DNA of 64,000 bases from Vigna angularis (taxonomy: Eukaryota; Streptophyta; Magnoliopsida; Fabales; Fabaceae). This document shows positions 13,701-26,804 of this stretch, in pieces. The notes under the pieces were generated by a model. It had not been told where the DNA came from. It saw only the letters and a program-made list of their open reading frames with translations, and made no database searches. The stretch's first letter is position 1; each line of letters starts with the position of its first letter. A program made the translations under genes and the position numbers. The stretch covers positions 6,570,479 through 6,634,478 of the forward strand of contig NC_068977.1 of the NCBI RefSeq assembly GCF_016808095.1, given 5' to 3'.

Positions 13701-16429
13701 TAGAGTATTATGTATAATTTCAACATTTAATTAGATTCAAATCTTCATGTATCTTGTTGAGAACAGCGAGTAATTTTAAATTCGTGAAGTTTTTCTTACA
13801 TTGAATTCAGACACTACTGTCTCTTATTATTTTTTTTTTCTTAAAAAAATAATAATACCATGCATAAAATAATCTACGTGATAATGTCAAAGGTGACACT
13901 TTTATAAGGTTCAAATGTGGGTGAATCACAATCCTAGTTAAAGGTCATACCCTTCAAACAAATCTGAGATTCGATATATATGAATTCTATAATAACCACT
14001 GAATGTATGTTAAACTATTTGCAAGAGTATGGTGACTTGAATAATTCAAGTTCACTAGTTTGTAGAGTAGGGAATACTTTGATCACAAATTAAGTGCTTC
14101 TAGTTGGCTTTTGATATATAAATCTTTTTCACCAAAATTTGAATTGTTTCCTGAATTTTTATACTATTTTTCTGTTTTGTTAACATATATTAAAAGAAAT
14201 TTATTTTAATATTTTAAAATATACTAATTTTTAATATATAGATATTAGTGCGTTTTAAAAGTTTAGTAGTTCATATTCAAAACTTTATATTAATTTAGTT
14301 TCTTATTTTTAGAATTTTGTGATTTAGTTTTTTAAATCAAATTTTGTTAAGTTTATATAGTGTTTTAATTGTGTTTCTTAATTAACATTAAAACGAAAAT
14401 ATATTAAACGGTATAATATAATTCAAATGCTAATAAAATGTGTTTTAAACAATAAATAAATTTAATAAAATTTAATTAAAATAATTAAATTCACACACAT
14501 TTATAAAATTAGAAAACTAAATCATATCAAAATTTAATAAATATAAAAGAAAAATTAATTCTAATTTTCACCATAAAAATATATTTATCTTTTAAATAAT
14601 AATACCACATAATTTGAATTTTCCTTTGATATGACTAAAAAGTTGAAAATTCAAAGTTATACCACGTTGAGTTTTGTTTCAGATTAGATCCAAAATGAGA
14701 ATAAGAAAAAAAGATTATGATAACATGAAAAAGTTTTAGTTTACAACATTCAATATCTCAACTTGAAAGACACCAACTTTTTATCTTCGAGATTGGATAA
14801 TAAACCACACTCTTTGACTTTTTATTTCTCAATTTTTTAATTACTTTAGAAGACTACTTGCATTAAATGGCTGATATAACTTAATCTAAGGTATCAATCA
14901 TATCATTAAATTGATACTTCCATTTATCTAAAAAGGATTACGCAATCTTGAGCTGGAAATTCAAAATCCTTCTTTCACATGCAGCTAATTCAGAAATTCT
15001 TCAAATGTATCTTCTGCAATTTGATTTTTCTAATGGAATCAAGGACAATAATTAAAACCACATCCATCAGAAAGGTACGTTTGAAGGATCCAACCCCTTT
15101 TCATGTGCACTTTACTTATTAATTTAATTATAAAAATATAATTAACTTTCTGTTAAGAATTTATGATCCAAAAGTTCTTGGCATAATTGTGGTCCACGAA
15201 AGATTAGATGCTGATTTTAATTTATATTCATTAGCTCAATACTGTGAGCCTACAATGTGGTATCCTACCTTCGTTTTGGAAGGAGTTTTCATGTTGATTT
15301 ATTATGAAGAAAAATACTCATTTAATTTAAGAAAAAAAAATTATTTTGTAACAAATTTTTTTGACCATATTTTGATACACTATATATGTTAATTTTTTTA
15401 TTAATTTATTATTTATTTGTTATTCTGCTGACATATTATAAAAAAAATATGTACTAACATATTATTGCTCTTTAATTTAATGTGAAAGCGTTTCACCGTT
15501 TATTAACCAATATAAAATACTTACATATTCAACATTATCTCTGTACATAATATCAATTTAAATATGCACTTTTTATATTAGTTATAATATAATATACAAA
15601 GTAGTTTTCTTTAATGTGTGCTTTTTTAAATATTTTCCCTATAAAAACCAATCTGAAGCTAAGTATATTAAAATTTAAACAGTCGTAAATAAACATCAAA
15701 ACGAAAATAAATAATTACATTGTTCACCTTTTGAAACAAAAGCAAATTATCTAACGAAGTTTAAAATATTTTTTTTATTCATAATTTATAAAAATGTTGT
15801 TGTTCATTTATTTCTAATATTTCGTATATATAAAAAATAGTTTTTGTTCCTCTCATTAATAAAAGCTCACAAAATTTCTTGAGTGTACCACACAATATAT
15901 AATTAAAATTAATTTGGTATTTCATATCACACAAAATAAAAAGAATATTGGTTGGTATATTTTAGCTATCCAACATTTAATGATAGTGTATCCTCATTTG
16001 AGATAGTGAATTTGAATTTGTGAGAACAACATTTTGCAGTAAATGTAGTCTAATGATGTCTTTCTATATAGAGACATTGTACTTGTATAAATAATACTCA
16101 ATATGCCAAAGGAGGGTGAGTCACCTTAGTTGGTCATTTTAGAGCCATGATTTAGGTTCCATTATTAGGTAAACACTTAATACCAAATTTTCTATAAATT
16201 CTCACTAATGCTTATACTTTTTCTCCATTCGGCACTCGCCAGAATCTCTTTTTTCAACATAAATGTTCTCTTACAACATCTTAGACTGGTTGGATGTAAG
16301 ATGGGGTTGAAACATGTGCTGAATAATATTATTATTTCTTCTGCAATTTTGGTTGTATGAGAATTTTAACTATAGAGTGGTTAAAAGTAAAGGTGTCATT
16401 GCACTTTGGTTTAAACTGAAGGGTAACAT

Positions 16430-16680
16430 ATATCGTTTCAAGTTAAAAGTTGAGATGAACTGACTAGAATTAATGATCAAAATTAATCAATTTAGATTGA
16501 AAGTCGAGATAAATTGATATGAGTCGAAGATCGAGATTAGTCAATTCAAGTCGAAAATCAATATAAATTAACTCATATCATAAATTGAGATTGACAATCC
16601 AAAACTAAGGTTGAGATAAATCGATTTAGACCGAAGATCAAGACGAGTTAGTTTCGAATAAAAGAAACCGATCTAAACTA
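16430..16680. repeat. Degenerate tandem repeat with GTCGAGAT-like units
   Basis: Variants of AAAGTCGAGATAAATTGAT recur about every 30-35 bp, for example GAAAGTCGAGATAAATTG, GAAGATCGAGATTAGTC, GTCGAAAATCAATATAAATT and GTTGAGATAAATCGATT. The units are too diverged for exact borders. Confidence 0.5.
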
Positions 16681-17273
16681 AAGGCCTAATAATATATTTT
16701 TAAATTTAATTTAATTTTATTTTAAGAAAAAATAATAATTTCCTCTTCTCAATATTTATCCATTGTTACTTTGCTTTTCTTATCAAACAACCATTTTATA
16801 TTTCTTATCTATTTATTTTTCCTACTTTCTTTTGCAATCTCTTAATTTGCTTTACCTCTACCAAACAAAAACATTAATCAAAGTTCTTCCATTGGTTTTA
16901 GAATAATTTGGCATGAAAAGTTTTATTGATTTTTAAAAAATATCTATTAATTTAAAATAAAAGAAAATTAAAATTTTATTATTATTATTATTATTATTTT
17001 ATAATGTACTTACTGATAAATATTAACAGAGCTAAAGAACAGTACAACAAAATAAACTCAGTTTGTTATAAAATGAAAAGAATTAATGTTTTTCCATTCA
17101 AATAATTTAAAATAAATTTGTAATCAGTAAAATCTATGTCACACTACACTTAGTAACAGATAAACTTATCAATATTTTTACTTACTATGAAACTAAATGG
17201 GATTTTGATTCTTCTAAGAATTAAATTCAACAGTTATTTACATATTTAAAATCCAAATTATTTGTTTATTCTA

Positions 17274-17658
17274 GGTTTAATAGGTTCGGAGGTCCCTATA
17301 TTTTTATATTTGTGAGTTCGTTTCAATTGGGTCCTCCAATTTTGAAAGTGATCAATTTGGTCCCTAATTTAACAAAATTGAGTCAATAATACCCTTTCCG
17401 TTAAATGCAATGGACGTCATTAACTTTTTAAACATGTGGTATGTTGAAGCATCCTTCAAATAAAACTGTGCCACCTGCAAATAAAAGGATGTCTCAACAT
17501 GCCACATGTTTAAAAAGTTAACGCCGTCCATTATATTTAACGGAAAGGTATTATTGACTCAATTTTGTTAAATTAGGGACCAAATTAATCACTTTCAAAA
17601 TTGGAGGACCCAATTAAAACGAACCCACAAATATAAGGAGCTCTGAACCTATTAAACT
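17274..17658. mobile_element. Mutator-type foldback MITE with 9-bp target duplication
   Basis: The two ends are long inverted repeats of about 175 bp (17274 to about 17450, and about 17483 to 17658). They start GGTTTAATAGGTTC on the left and have its complement on the right, separated by a loop of about 30 bp. The flanks carry an identical 9-bp direct repeat, TTTATTCTA, at 17265-17273 and 17659-17667. A 9-bp duplication is the hallmark of Mutator superfamily insertion. There is no coding capacity, so it would depend on a transposase in trans. Confidence 0.85.
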
Positions 17659-17730
17659 TTTATTCTACAATAGATATGCCTCTTGTCTTTGTTTTTGTCT
17701 TCGTAGAAAAATGTCTTAATATGCACATTA

Positions 17731-17736
<6 letters not shown>

Positions 17737-17771
<35 letters not shown>
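17737..17771. repeat. (TA)n microsatellite
   Basis: TA dinucleotide run of about 35 bp. Confidence 0.9.
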
Positions 17772-17774
<3 letters not shown>

Positions 17775-20700
17775 ATAAATTAACCATTCTGGCTTAAAAA
17801 AAAAAGTAGCAGCAGCATCTTAGAATGATCTTTCAACTCAAATGAATAAGAGTCTTGCTTCGAAATTCGCGAAACACGCTATCTTTTTATTTCACAACAA
17901 CTTTCTCTGATTGCAAACGATTTAAAAATAAAAATCATGAATTTTTAAACATCACGTGTATTTTTCTTTTACTATAATGTTAGTGACCAGCAGAAGAGTC
18001 TTTTTATAACGTATACTAGTAAAAACAATGTGCACATGTGTTTTATTTATTTTTATAACAAAAAATTATCATTACTACAAATACAAAATTTATAAAAGTA
18101 AATGTAAATAATTTTCATAATTTTATTATAGTAGTTCTTTTTATTTAAAAATAATTAAATTTTTAAAAATGATTAAATTGAAAAAATAAATAATTTAAAT
18201 AACAGTCACATACAAAATAAAATTTGTAAAGTAGTTATTTTAATTTTAAAAAAATATAATTTAAGAGGTAAAAAAAAGTGTATATCAAATAATTTTAAAA
18301 ATATAATTTTTAAAAATATAATTTTAAAAAAAGTTGTTGCATCGACCATGATTACATTGTTGTGATTGAGCTTTACTTCAAGCTTTTGTCTCTCTACGCT
18401 ACTACTTTGATTTGTAGGATTTGTTCAATCGATTGAGAATTAGGGTTCTATTGAACAATTTATTCTTTATATGAATGTAATGTTTTTTTTACAATATGTC
18501 ACAAAAATCAACTTCTCAATGAAACTTTGATGATGTGCAATTACTGAGTACACGTTTAGTTTAAGAGTAGAATTGGTTTTGACGAAATTGGTTTAAGTGT
18601 TTTTCTAAGAAAGTTGCACACTTACACAATTTTGTGATGCACTTGGAAGCTACAAGGATTAAATTAGAGGGCTTTGTTTTGGACAAAGACATAGTTTGGT
18701 GAGATGATATGAGGCCAATATATAAAAACAGAAAACTTAACATGTTGGGACATGCCATGAAAAAACTTTGGTTATTGAAATTTTTTAATAATAAAAACTA
18801 TGCAATTTGATTCTTGTTTTTCCTTAGGTTTTATGCATATTTATAATTGGAAATTACTAATGCAACTTGGTTTGAGAAAGTGTGAGGATCTTGGAGAAAA
18901 GATTGTAAGCATGGTCGTCCATGGTTGGAGAGAATGTTAATGGATTCTCTTGCAAGTATAACACTATGTTTGTGAATTCTATGGTTCATTGTCAACTCAA
19001 TTTTATTTTCCAACTCATATTAAAAATCAACAATGAAATAAACCTTTCTCAATACTTTACTCATAATTTATGGCAAAAGTTCTAATAAATTATTAAAATA
19101 CAAACAATTTATGCTCATTCACATAAAAACTGTTTCAAGTGAGTTGTAGTTCAGTGTTCCTTCTCACTTTAGATTTTTTCTATTTGCATCCTACTAGTGA
19201 GACACTACTACACTAGTGACACTCATTTCTCTTTCTCTTTTTCTCCCACCTCCATGTTTATTTTCTTTGTAGTTTTACCTTAGCAAGTTCAAGGTTTAAT
19301 GCAAATAAATGTTACACCTAAAAGTCAAATAAATGTTACAATTGGCAAAGGATATATTTGTTAATAATTATCAAAGGATTCATTTGTTAGAAAATTATTG
19401 ACAGATATATCTACTAATAAGTGTTACCATCTGGTAATTTATCACAAAAATGATATTTTTGACAGATTTTTGCAGTTATTAACAAACATTGGTTGTCAAT
19501 AAATCCAACTTTTTCTATAGTGATAGACAATATATTTAAATACTTAAAGTTTGATTTAATTGTCCACTATGATAATTAATTTTTCTTATTTGATATAATG
19601 ATTTTATCATTGAAGACAATTTAAATACTTGACAAAACATTGCAAATGATAATGTTCTTATCGGGTTTGAATTTTGGATTTGTAAGACAAGTGACAAATC
19701 CTAAGGTACCTTTGTAAGGTAGGTCGGTCCAAAAAAGAGAAGATCCAATTGCAAAAAACTCTTTAATACTTAAATAAGAGTTTCAAGATTTATTTAGAGT
19801 ACAAGTAAAAGTACAAAGAGTGTTTTAGTGTCGGATACTTTTAGATCGAGTACAAATAAAATAGTGTTATTATCATAACTTCATAAGATTTAACGTTATC
19901 ATTTTGATAAATTCGATATTATTGGGATGATTCTAGAGATTTAGTCTTATCATTTTGATAAATGAAAAAAAAATTATATCTAATGATTTAGTGAACAATT
20001 TTTGAAATATATTTGGAATGCAGGATTTACTTAAAAAAAAAGTTTTATCCTTTTTATTTTCATTTACCTCTGATCTCCAATGATGATTTTATAGTTAAAG
20101 TTAAACTAAATTTATATTATTATAAAATATAGAATAATTCAATGACATGTTTTTAACTGTATGTAAAAAAGTTACTACATTTTCAATTTGAATAAGGTAA
20201 TATAATATAATAAATAATTATGTTACTTCTATATATATTTCGATTTATTTTTCTCTTTATCTTCTTTGTATACCAAGACATTATGCTGTAATATTATTTT
20301 TCTGCTTTTAAATGTTTATCCTAATTATAAAAAAGATAGAGTAAATTACTCTAATACTTTTAAAGTTTCATAAAATTATTTTAAAGTTTTAAAAATGGTT
20401 ATGTTTGAGATCTCATTAAATAAATATAAATCAAATTTAAATAATATAAATAAAAATTTAATTTTGTAGACCAATTTTTCAAAATTGAATTAAACTTAAA
20501 ATTTACTTCTTAACTAATAAGTTACGTAATTATCCTGCAAACAAATTTAACATCTAACTTAGTTATTGTTTGTGTGAAATGTAAATGGTGTGTTAGTAAG
20601 AGGTGGCAATAGTTGTAGTTATTATGATACATAATTGATGATCCCATAGAGACAATAATGGTCCCCTTAAATCTTCCAAAGTGTGTTCATATTTCACTTA

Positions 20701-22225
20701 TAAATGCTACCAAATTAATGTTGTCTTCATCACTTTTGGCATAATGTGCATTCATATTATATGCTGCACCAACCTAGAAGCTTTCATATGGACATTTGAA
20801 TTCTTTTGTCTGAATCACAACCAGGCATGAAAGGGATCCATGTCATGTGCTACCTTATAGTAAATACCATGATTAAAATTAATGCATCAATCAACCACTG
20901 ATTAGTGTTCTGTCATATACTATACTCTTTCAATTATATTCTCCTTAATAATGCTTAGATAGGAGGCACAAATCAACTTGAAATGATGGGGAAACATATG
21001 TTTTATGTCAGAATTGTCATAAAAAAAATCCGAAAGGAAGCCTAATTACTAAAAACAACATACAATGAAAAAAAAACTTGGGAAAAATTATCATTAAACT
21101 AAATAAAATGTTTTAATTTATTTTATTTAGTTGAGTTGTATTAGACAAATATATAAATATATTCCTTAAGATTTATTTTTTATTTTTTTTTATCTTTCGG
21201 TAAGTGGAAATATGTTAATTTGCTGTGGGCCGAGACAGAATAGAGAGAGTAAAGGGGGAGTAGAAATGTGGAAACATGAGAGTACAATGGAATATTTCTT
21301 TGTTTTGATAAAAGAATAGAAAAAGTACTTGCCTTGTGTTTTCTATTTATTCAATTCTTATGAAGAACTTTCCTCTAATTATTTATCTTCTAATATCGTT
21401 AAAACGAGTGAATTTTAATTTGTTATATTCTATTAAAATTTAAAATAATTGTTTTTTAGCTATGATGCACAAATATAATACATGTAGCATTGGATACAAT
21501 ACATATATATGATACGTCATATATGTTTATTTTAAAAATAATAGAACACAACACGTAATATATGATATTAAAAATATGTATAAAAATTCTTAAAAATATA
21601 TATGATAAATATATTATTATTATATGAATTTAAATTAAAATAAAATGTATTGAACATTTTCAACGTAAAAATTTACAAATTATTATCATCATAAAAGTAT
21701 TATTAATTTATATATTTATTGATAAGTATAAGTAAAATATCGAATACAAATATACGTCAAACATACAAATTAAAGTATCTATGCATAATAGGCTTTTATT
21801 TTCGTTATTTTAAAATTTGTGATAATGAAAATTTTGGTTTGTAATGTTTTTTTTTTTTAAATTAAAAATACAATTATATCAAATTTTTTGAAAAAGAGTT
21901 AGAGTAATCAACATTATATATCATGTCTCCGAGAATGATTAGCTTCCCTATAAATAATGTTTGTCATTAGAACCATACGTAACATTTTAAACATTTTTAA
22001 TTAATGTAAAATATGTAACATTCCACGGACACATGTATTATTAGTAATCAACGTGAGATAAAAAAATTTATTTATATAATATTAACATGTTTTTTAAAAT
22101 AACATTTCTTAGTTTATAAGAAATCAAAATACACATATACATAGACAACGTCATCTATATATTATTGTATTTCATAAACAACATAATCATATAGAACAAG
22201 ATATTTAAATTTGAGTTTTAAAAAC

Positions 22226-22230
<5 letters not shown>

Positions 22231-22281
<51 letters not shown>
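22231..22281. repeat. (TA)n microsatellite
   Basis: TA dinucleotide run of about 50 bp, about 100 bp left of the CACTA-like end at 22382. Confidence 0.9.
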
Positions 22282-22285
<4 letters not shown>

Positions 22286-22381
22286 TCGTATACACATATT
22301 AGATCTATACATATTATATACTCCAATCATTTATTTAAAAACATGAAAACTAAGTATCTAATTATCAATCAACTAGATACA

Positions 22382-25300
22382 CACTAAAAAAACAAAATGC
22401 ATTTAGCTATAGCTAAAATAGTAGGTAGTGACAAAAATCTGCACGTAATTAGAAATTATTCACAGATTACTAACAACACAAAATCCGTAAGTAATTAGAT
22501 CGTAGGTAAATTACCTATAATTTTTGGTTTCTGGAAAATATGTTTCAGTGGGTGTATCCATTCGTAAGTAAATTTCTCATTGTTATTTATCAGTAAATAA
22601 TTTCTATAGGTAAGAATCAAACGTTGTTTTACCTATTCAATGTTGTGATAATGTGAAGCCTTTATTCTGAGGGGTAGGACTTCCTTATCTAAAAGCATTG
22701 AGTGTTAGTAGCTACAAAAGACTCAGTAAGAATTTTCTTGCATTAGAGGCGTTCTGTATTGGGATTTGTGGCAAATTGGAATTGTCCAAGCATCATGAAC
22801 ACCACAAGTTCATCTTAAAATTAAAACAATATTATTTTCTTCACTGTCACAGCTAGGGACACTGCCTCGTTTGGCTTTAAAGATATATTTACACACTGTT
22901 ATCCTAAGGAGATTAGTTTGCAAAAATTATAAAAAATCTCACAATGATTTAAAATATTCTCTTAAAATGACTAAATGACAATAGTTATGAAGGTTTTAAT
23001 TCTTTTTTAAGAGGTTTATAACTTTTTCATATTATAATATATTTTTTTTATTTTTTATTTCATTTTTTTATATCTTCTCTCTAAGATTTTACCCTAATTT
23101 TTTTTCTCCAATACCAAAAACATCTATAGCTAAACAATACCTCCCTAAAACTTTCAACCATTTTTTGTCCTTTCCAAATTTTTTACTCCCTTCCTTCCTC
23201 TTAAAATTTTGCACTCTTTTATCCTTCTCAAAACTTCTTAAAATCGTTTCATTCCTTTTCTTCCTTTGTTTTTCTGTTCTTTTATTTCGCTCTCTACGAG
23301 TCTTTAGTTTTGAACTTTGGCAACAAATGGACAAGCAAAACAACATTTTGGCGACATCGAGTCATTCGCCGACTCCTCCTTTAAACTCCATCGAAAGCTT
23401 GTCCAAGTCGCTCTCGCTGTTGACTCTTCTGGTGACGTTTCCTTTTACTCTCCTGTTATCATATAGTTTGCTTTGAAATTATGGTTAGATTTTTGTTATG
23501 CTATTTTTTTTGTGAAGAATGTCGGTGCATGAAGATGTAATTATGGAACTTGCATATAACATTTTGTCTCAATTAATCATCGTATTATTGTTTTAGTTCT
23601 CAAGGGTATAGTGTAATGTTTCTCTTTCTAAAGATATGGCATGTTTTCAAGGTTAATGATGCTTCAAAAACCAACCGTTTGATCGCGGTAGTGAAATCGG
23701 ATAGCAAATCGGTGAATGAAGTCACTAAACAGAAGAAGAAACATTTGCATAGGAAAGTAAACCCAAAAAAAACCCTAATACGAGGAGAGATAAGCAAGTG
23801 AAGAAGGTTTTGGAATAACAACACAGGAAAAGGAAAAAGAGAGAGTTAGTGTTTTATCTATTAACTCGAAAAATGAAAAAGAGAAGAGAAAATTAGGAGA
23901 AATAATGGTGTGATAGTGTTATCTACGGATTACCTACGAACAAAAATATGTAAGTAAAGTAGTCTTAAGTAATATTACCTACGAATTTATTCGTAGATAA
24001 TTACATACAAATTACATACGGATAAATCTATATGTAATTATCTATAGATAAATATGTATGTAATTATCTATGGATAAATTTATATGTAATTACCTACAGA
24101 TAAATTTGTATTTAACTTGTAGGCCAAAATCAGAAAGTTGAATCTATTAGTAATAACACAGAAAAGAAGCTTTTGTGAACATAATAAAAATGTATGATAC
24201 AAAAGAAAAATAATAAATGCAACAAATTGAGAGTATAAATTCTCAACGACAACATTTGAAAGATATGTCTTTTATACAAAAATTGAAAATTACATTGTTT
24301 GCAACTCAACTTAAAAAATTGACAATTACATTTTTTGCAATTCAACAACTTCTCTATATAACAATTTATTTGTTTCGGTTATGGGGCTATGTCGCTGAAT
24401 ACCTTCACAATTTGTCCTTTCTTGTTGTCCGGTCTTGCTCCCTGTGTCTCTTGTTTGCTCGTCCGATCGAGGATGTACCTGTTAAAGATACTCCGATGCC
24501 AAAATTAGTAGTTGAACCGTCCGGTAATCCAATATGACAATGACACTAATAAATGCAGAGTAATTTCTCTACCTACCTTTTATCTTTGACTTATATTTAT
24601 AGTTTTTGGACAACGATATTTTAATCTCGGTCCAATCCCGGTCCAATATTCTTAAACGCGATTTACCTTAATCTTCTTTACATTAATCATTTACGCTTAT
24701 GAGGCCGCCCGTCCTTGCCACGCCTTTGTCTACTTTGTTGGCCGTCCGGTCATATGGAGTTTATGGACTGTGACGACTGTCTGATCATGTGGTACATTAT
24801 CACTGATAGGCAATTTATCATCTAGACTCAATTTCTTAAAGAATGAATCAAATTCTTCTAGTAGATCAAGCTCAAATGCAACCATGTCAATAGCTCGAGT
24901 TAATGTAAGCTCTTTTAAGAACAACAAACACCAACAAGCATAGGTTTGGGAAGAAATGTGTTCTCTAGTTCACACTTCATGTGCACAATATTTTTGTACT
25001 TTCCACTCCCTGCATTCAACCTTCCAACCCTACCAACAATCACGCTCGAATCTGTGTATCCCGATCATCACCATTCATCACTTCATTAACTTTTATTTCT
25101 AAAAACTTAATTTTTTTTTATCGAAGTTCAACATGGGTGGAAAAGTAATTATCGGAAAAGTTGGATCCTGTAGAGCTATTGACAAACTAGAGTCTAGAAG
25201 CATCTACTTGCAAGTATAGCAGAAATAGTAATTATTATATTTTCATGGGTGAAGATGTGGACAAGTGTTTTTCTTTTCTTTGTTGTAAGCTAGATCCTCA

Positions 25301-26321
25301 TCAATCTATAAAACGAGGTCACTTACCTTAACACGAGAAATATCGCACTGTGCACCATCAGACACAAAAATCTAATTTTCTTTCACTTCCATACCTTTGT
25401 AAAGTGTTTCTGTTATTGCCCTTCTTAACTCTTGAAAAGTCCATGAAAGTTTGAGGAACATGAATCCCAACAGCAGAAGAATAAGCAGGACTAAGTAATC
25501 AAACCAGAAAATGAATGGCATGCACATTGTGGCTGGCGATGGCTTGTGAGCAAGTAAATAATGGCATGCACATAGAATCCTAAACCCTAAACGTTAAAGC
25601 TTCTTCAGAAATGAATGACAGGGCCGATTTTGATAAAGAGAAAAAACCAATAGCAAACCCTCTCTCTCACATGCCAATACCTACAAAATGAACCTTCTTT
25701 TTAGATGGATATGTACTCAGGTACAATTTGGGTTCCAGGGAAGGGCTGTGGAGGAGGCGCACAGTGAAGGTTAGTGTTTTAGGGTTAGTGATGATCATTA
25801 TAGAGAAAACGTGCAGTGGAGGCCTGGGTTTCAAGGGAGGGCCAATGCGGAGAATGAGCATGGTGGAGGTTAGGGTTTGAGGGAAAGACCACGGAGGAAA
25901 AACACAATGGATCTTAGGGTTCTAAGGAGGGTTGAGGATGAGCGCCAGAAGAACGATTCTTCTTCTCTATGAGTGAATTTGAGTCAGTGAGTGGGAGAAT
26001 TCTGATAAGTGAGTATATTAATCCTTAATTTTGATTTTTAATATTTAATGATTTTCAAATCCATATGTAAAATAAACATGTAATATCTTTTTACTTACAT
26101 ACGAATCTTGCACCATTACATCGTGATCTCGTCCTTCACAAATTTTTCCATGTACCAAATTTACATACAGATTTTACATATGAAAAATTGGTTGATAAAA
26201 ATCCATAATTAACTCACTTTTAAAAGTATGTATGTAAAAATCGTATGTAATAGCTACGTTACTTACAAATTAAAATTCTTATGTAAATATCAATAAATAA
26301 CTTGCATTTTTCCTTGTAGTG
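22382..26321. mobile_element. CACTA-like (En/Spm) element, non-autonomous
   Basis: The left end is CACTAAAAAAACAAAATGCA and the right end reads CTTGCATTTTTCCTTGTAGTG, the inverted counterpart. Both subterminal zones are rich in short GTAATTAC / CGTAGGTAATT-type motifs in both orientations, as expected for CACTA subterminal repeats. The 3-bp flanks are ACA and TCA, so the target duplication is not perfect. No transposase is seen. It holds one LTR-like insertion (about 24375-24775). Confidence 0.6.
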
Positions 26322-26470
26322 TCACCTTATAAACTTTATTTATGCTCACTCCATGATATGATTATGTAAATGTTCTCTTATTAGTATTGGTAAAATGCTA
26401 AAATTAGATTGTTACACAAATAACTCATATGACCTTCGGTAAAATTCTTATGGCCCACTAAATGCAATTG
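23210..26470. repeat. Segmental tandem duplication, copy 1
   Basis: It aligns with 26805-29325 in the same orientation over most of its length, including the CACTA right end and about 145 bp of flank beyond it. Two blocks are present only here: the LTR-like insertion at about 24375-24775 and about 430 bp at 25668-26095. Confidence 0.8.
24375..24775 (-). repeat. LTR-like insertion, minus orientation
   Basis: The stretch GTACCTGTTAAAGATACTCC followed by GATGCC at 24475-24505 is the reverse complement of the conserved block in the LTRs at 78-456 and 42376-42771. The segment is absent from the duplicate at the matching point near 28020. Borders are approximate. Confidence 0.45.
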
Positions 26471-26804
26471 TTTTTCACACCTCGGACTAGGTAATTGAAA
26501 CTTCATTTGACTCTCACAATCTAATATTTTTCTTTGAGTTCAATAGTAATAAATTTAGGATATCTCATATAAAATCTCAAACTCAATACATAATCTAAAC
26601 ATCTCAATATAATATTCTCTTATTGAAAATAACTATGTTTACAATCATTATATGAATCTCATCACATAAATATATAATCAATATTTCATTTACATGTATA
26701 ATTAACATTAAAATTTAAACCAATTAAAACAACAAACAACAAAGAATAAAAAACAAGTTGTCTTGAGTGAAAATTGTCTCGTTTGGTAAAAAACAATCTT
26801 CTTT

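Larger units (their letters stand above)
9950..17264. other. AT-rich intergenic region without supported genes
   Basis: Sequence is dominated by A/T runs. Open frames such as those at 10633-10971, 12059-12376 (minus) and 15189-15392 show no recognisable domain and no splice partner. Items that can be named are a (TA)n run at 10729-10782 and a degenerate repeat at about 16430-16680. Nothing else is supported. Confidence 0.6.
17668..22381. other. AT-rich intergenic region
   Basis: No supported gene. It contains (TA)n at about 17737-17771 and 22231-22281, and a possible decayed transposon end near 19350-19524. Short open frames at 18561-18758 and 18831-19013 (minus) match nothing recognisable. 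Confidence 0.55.
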
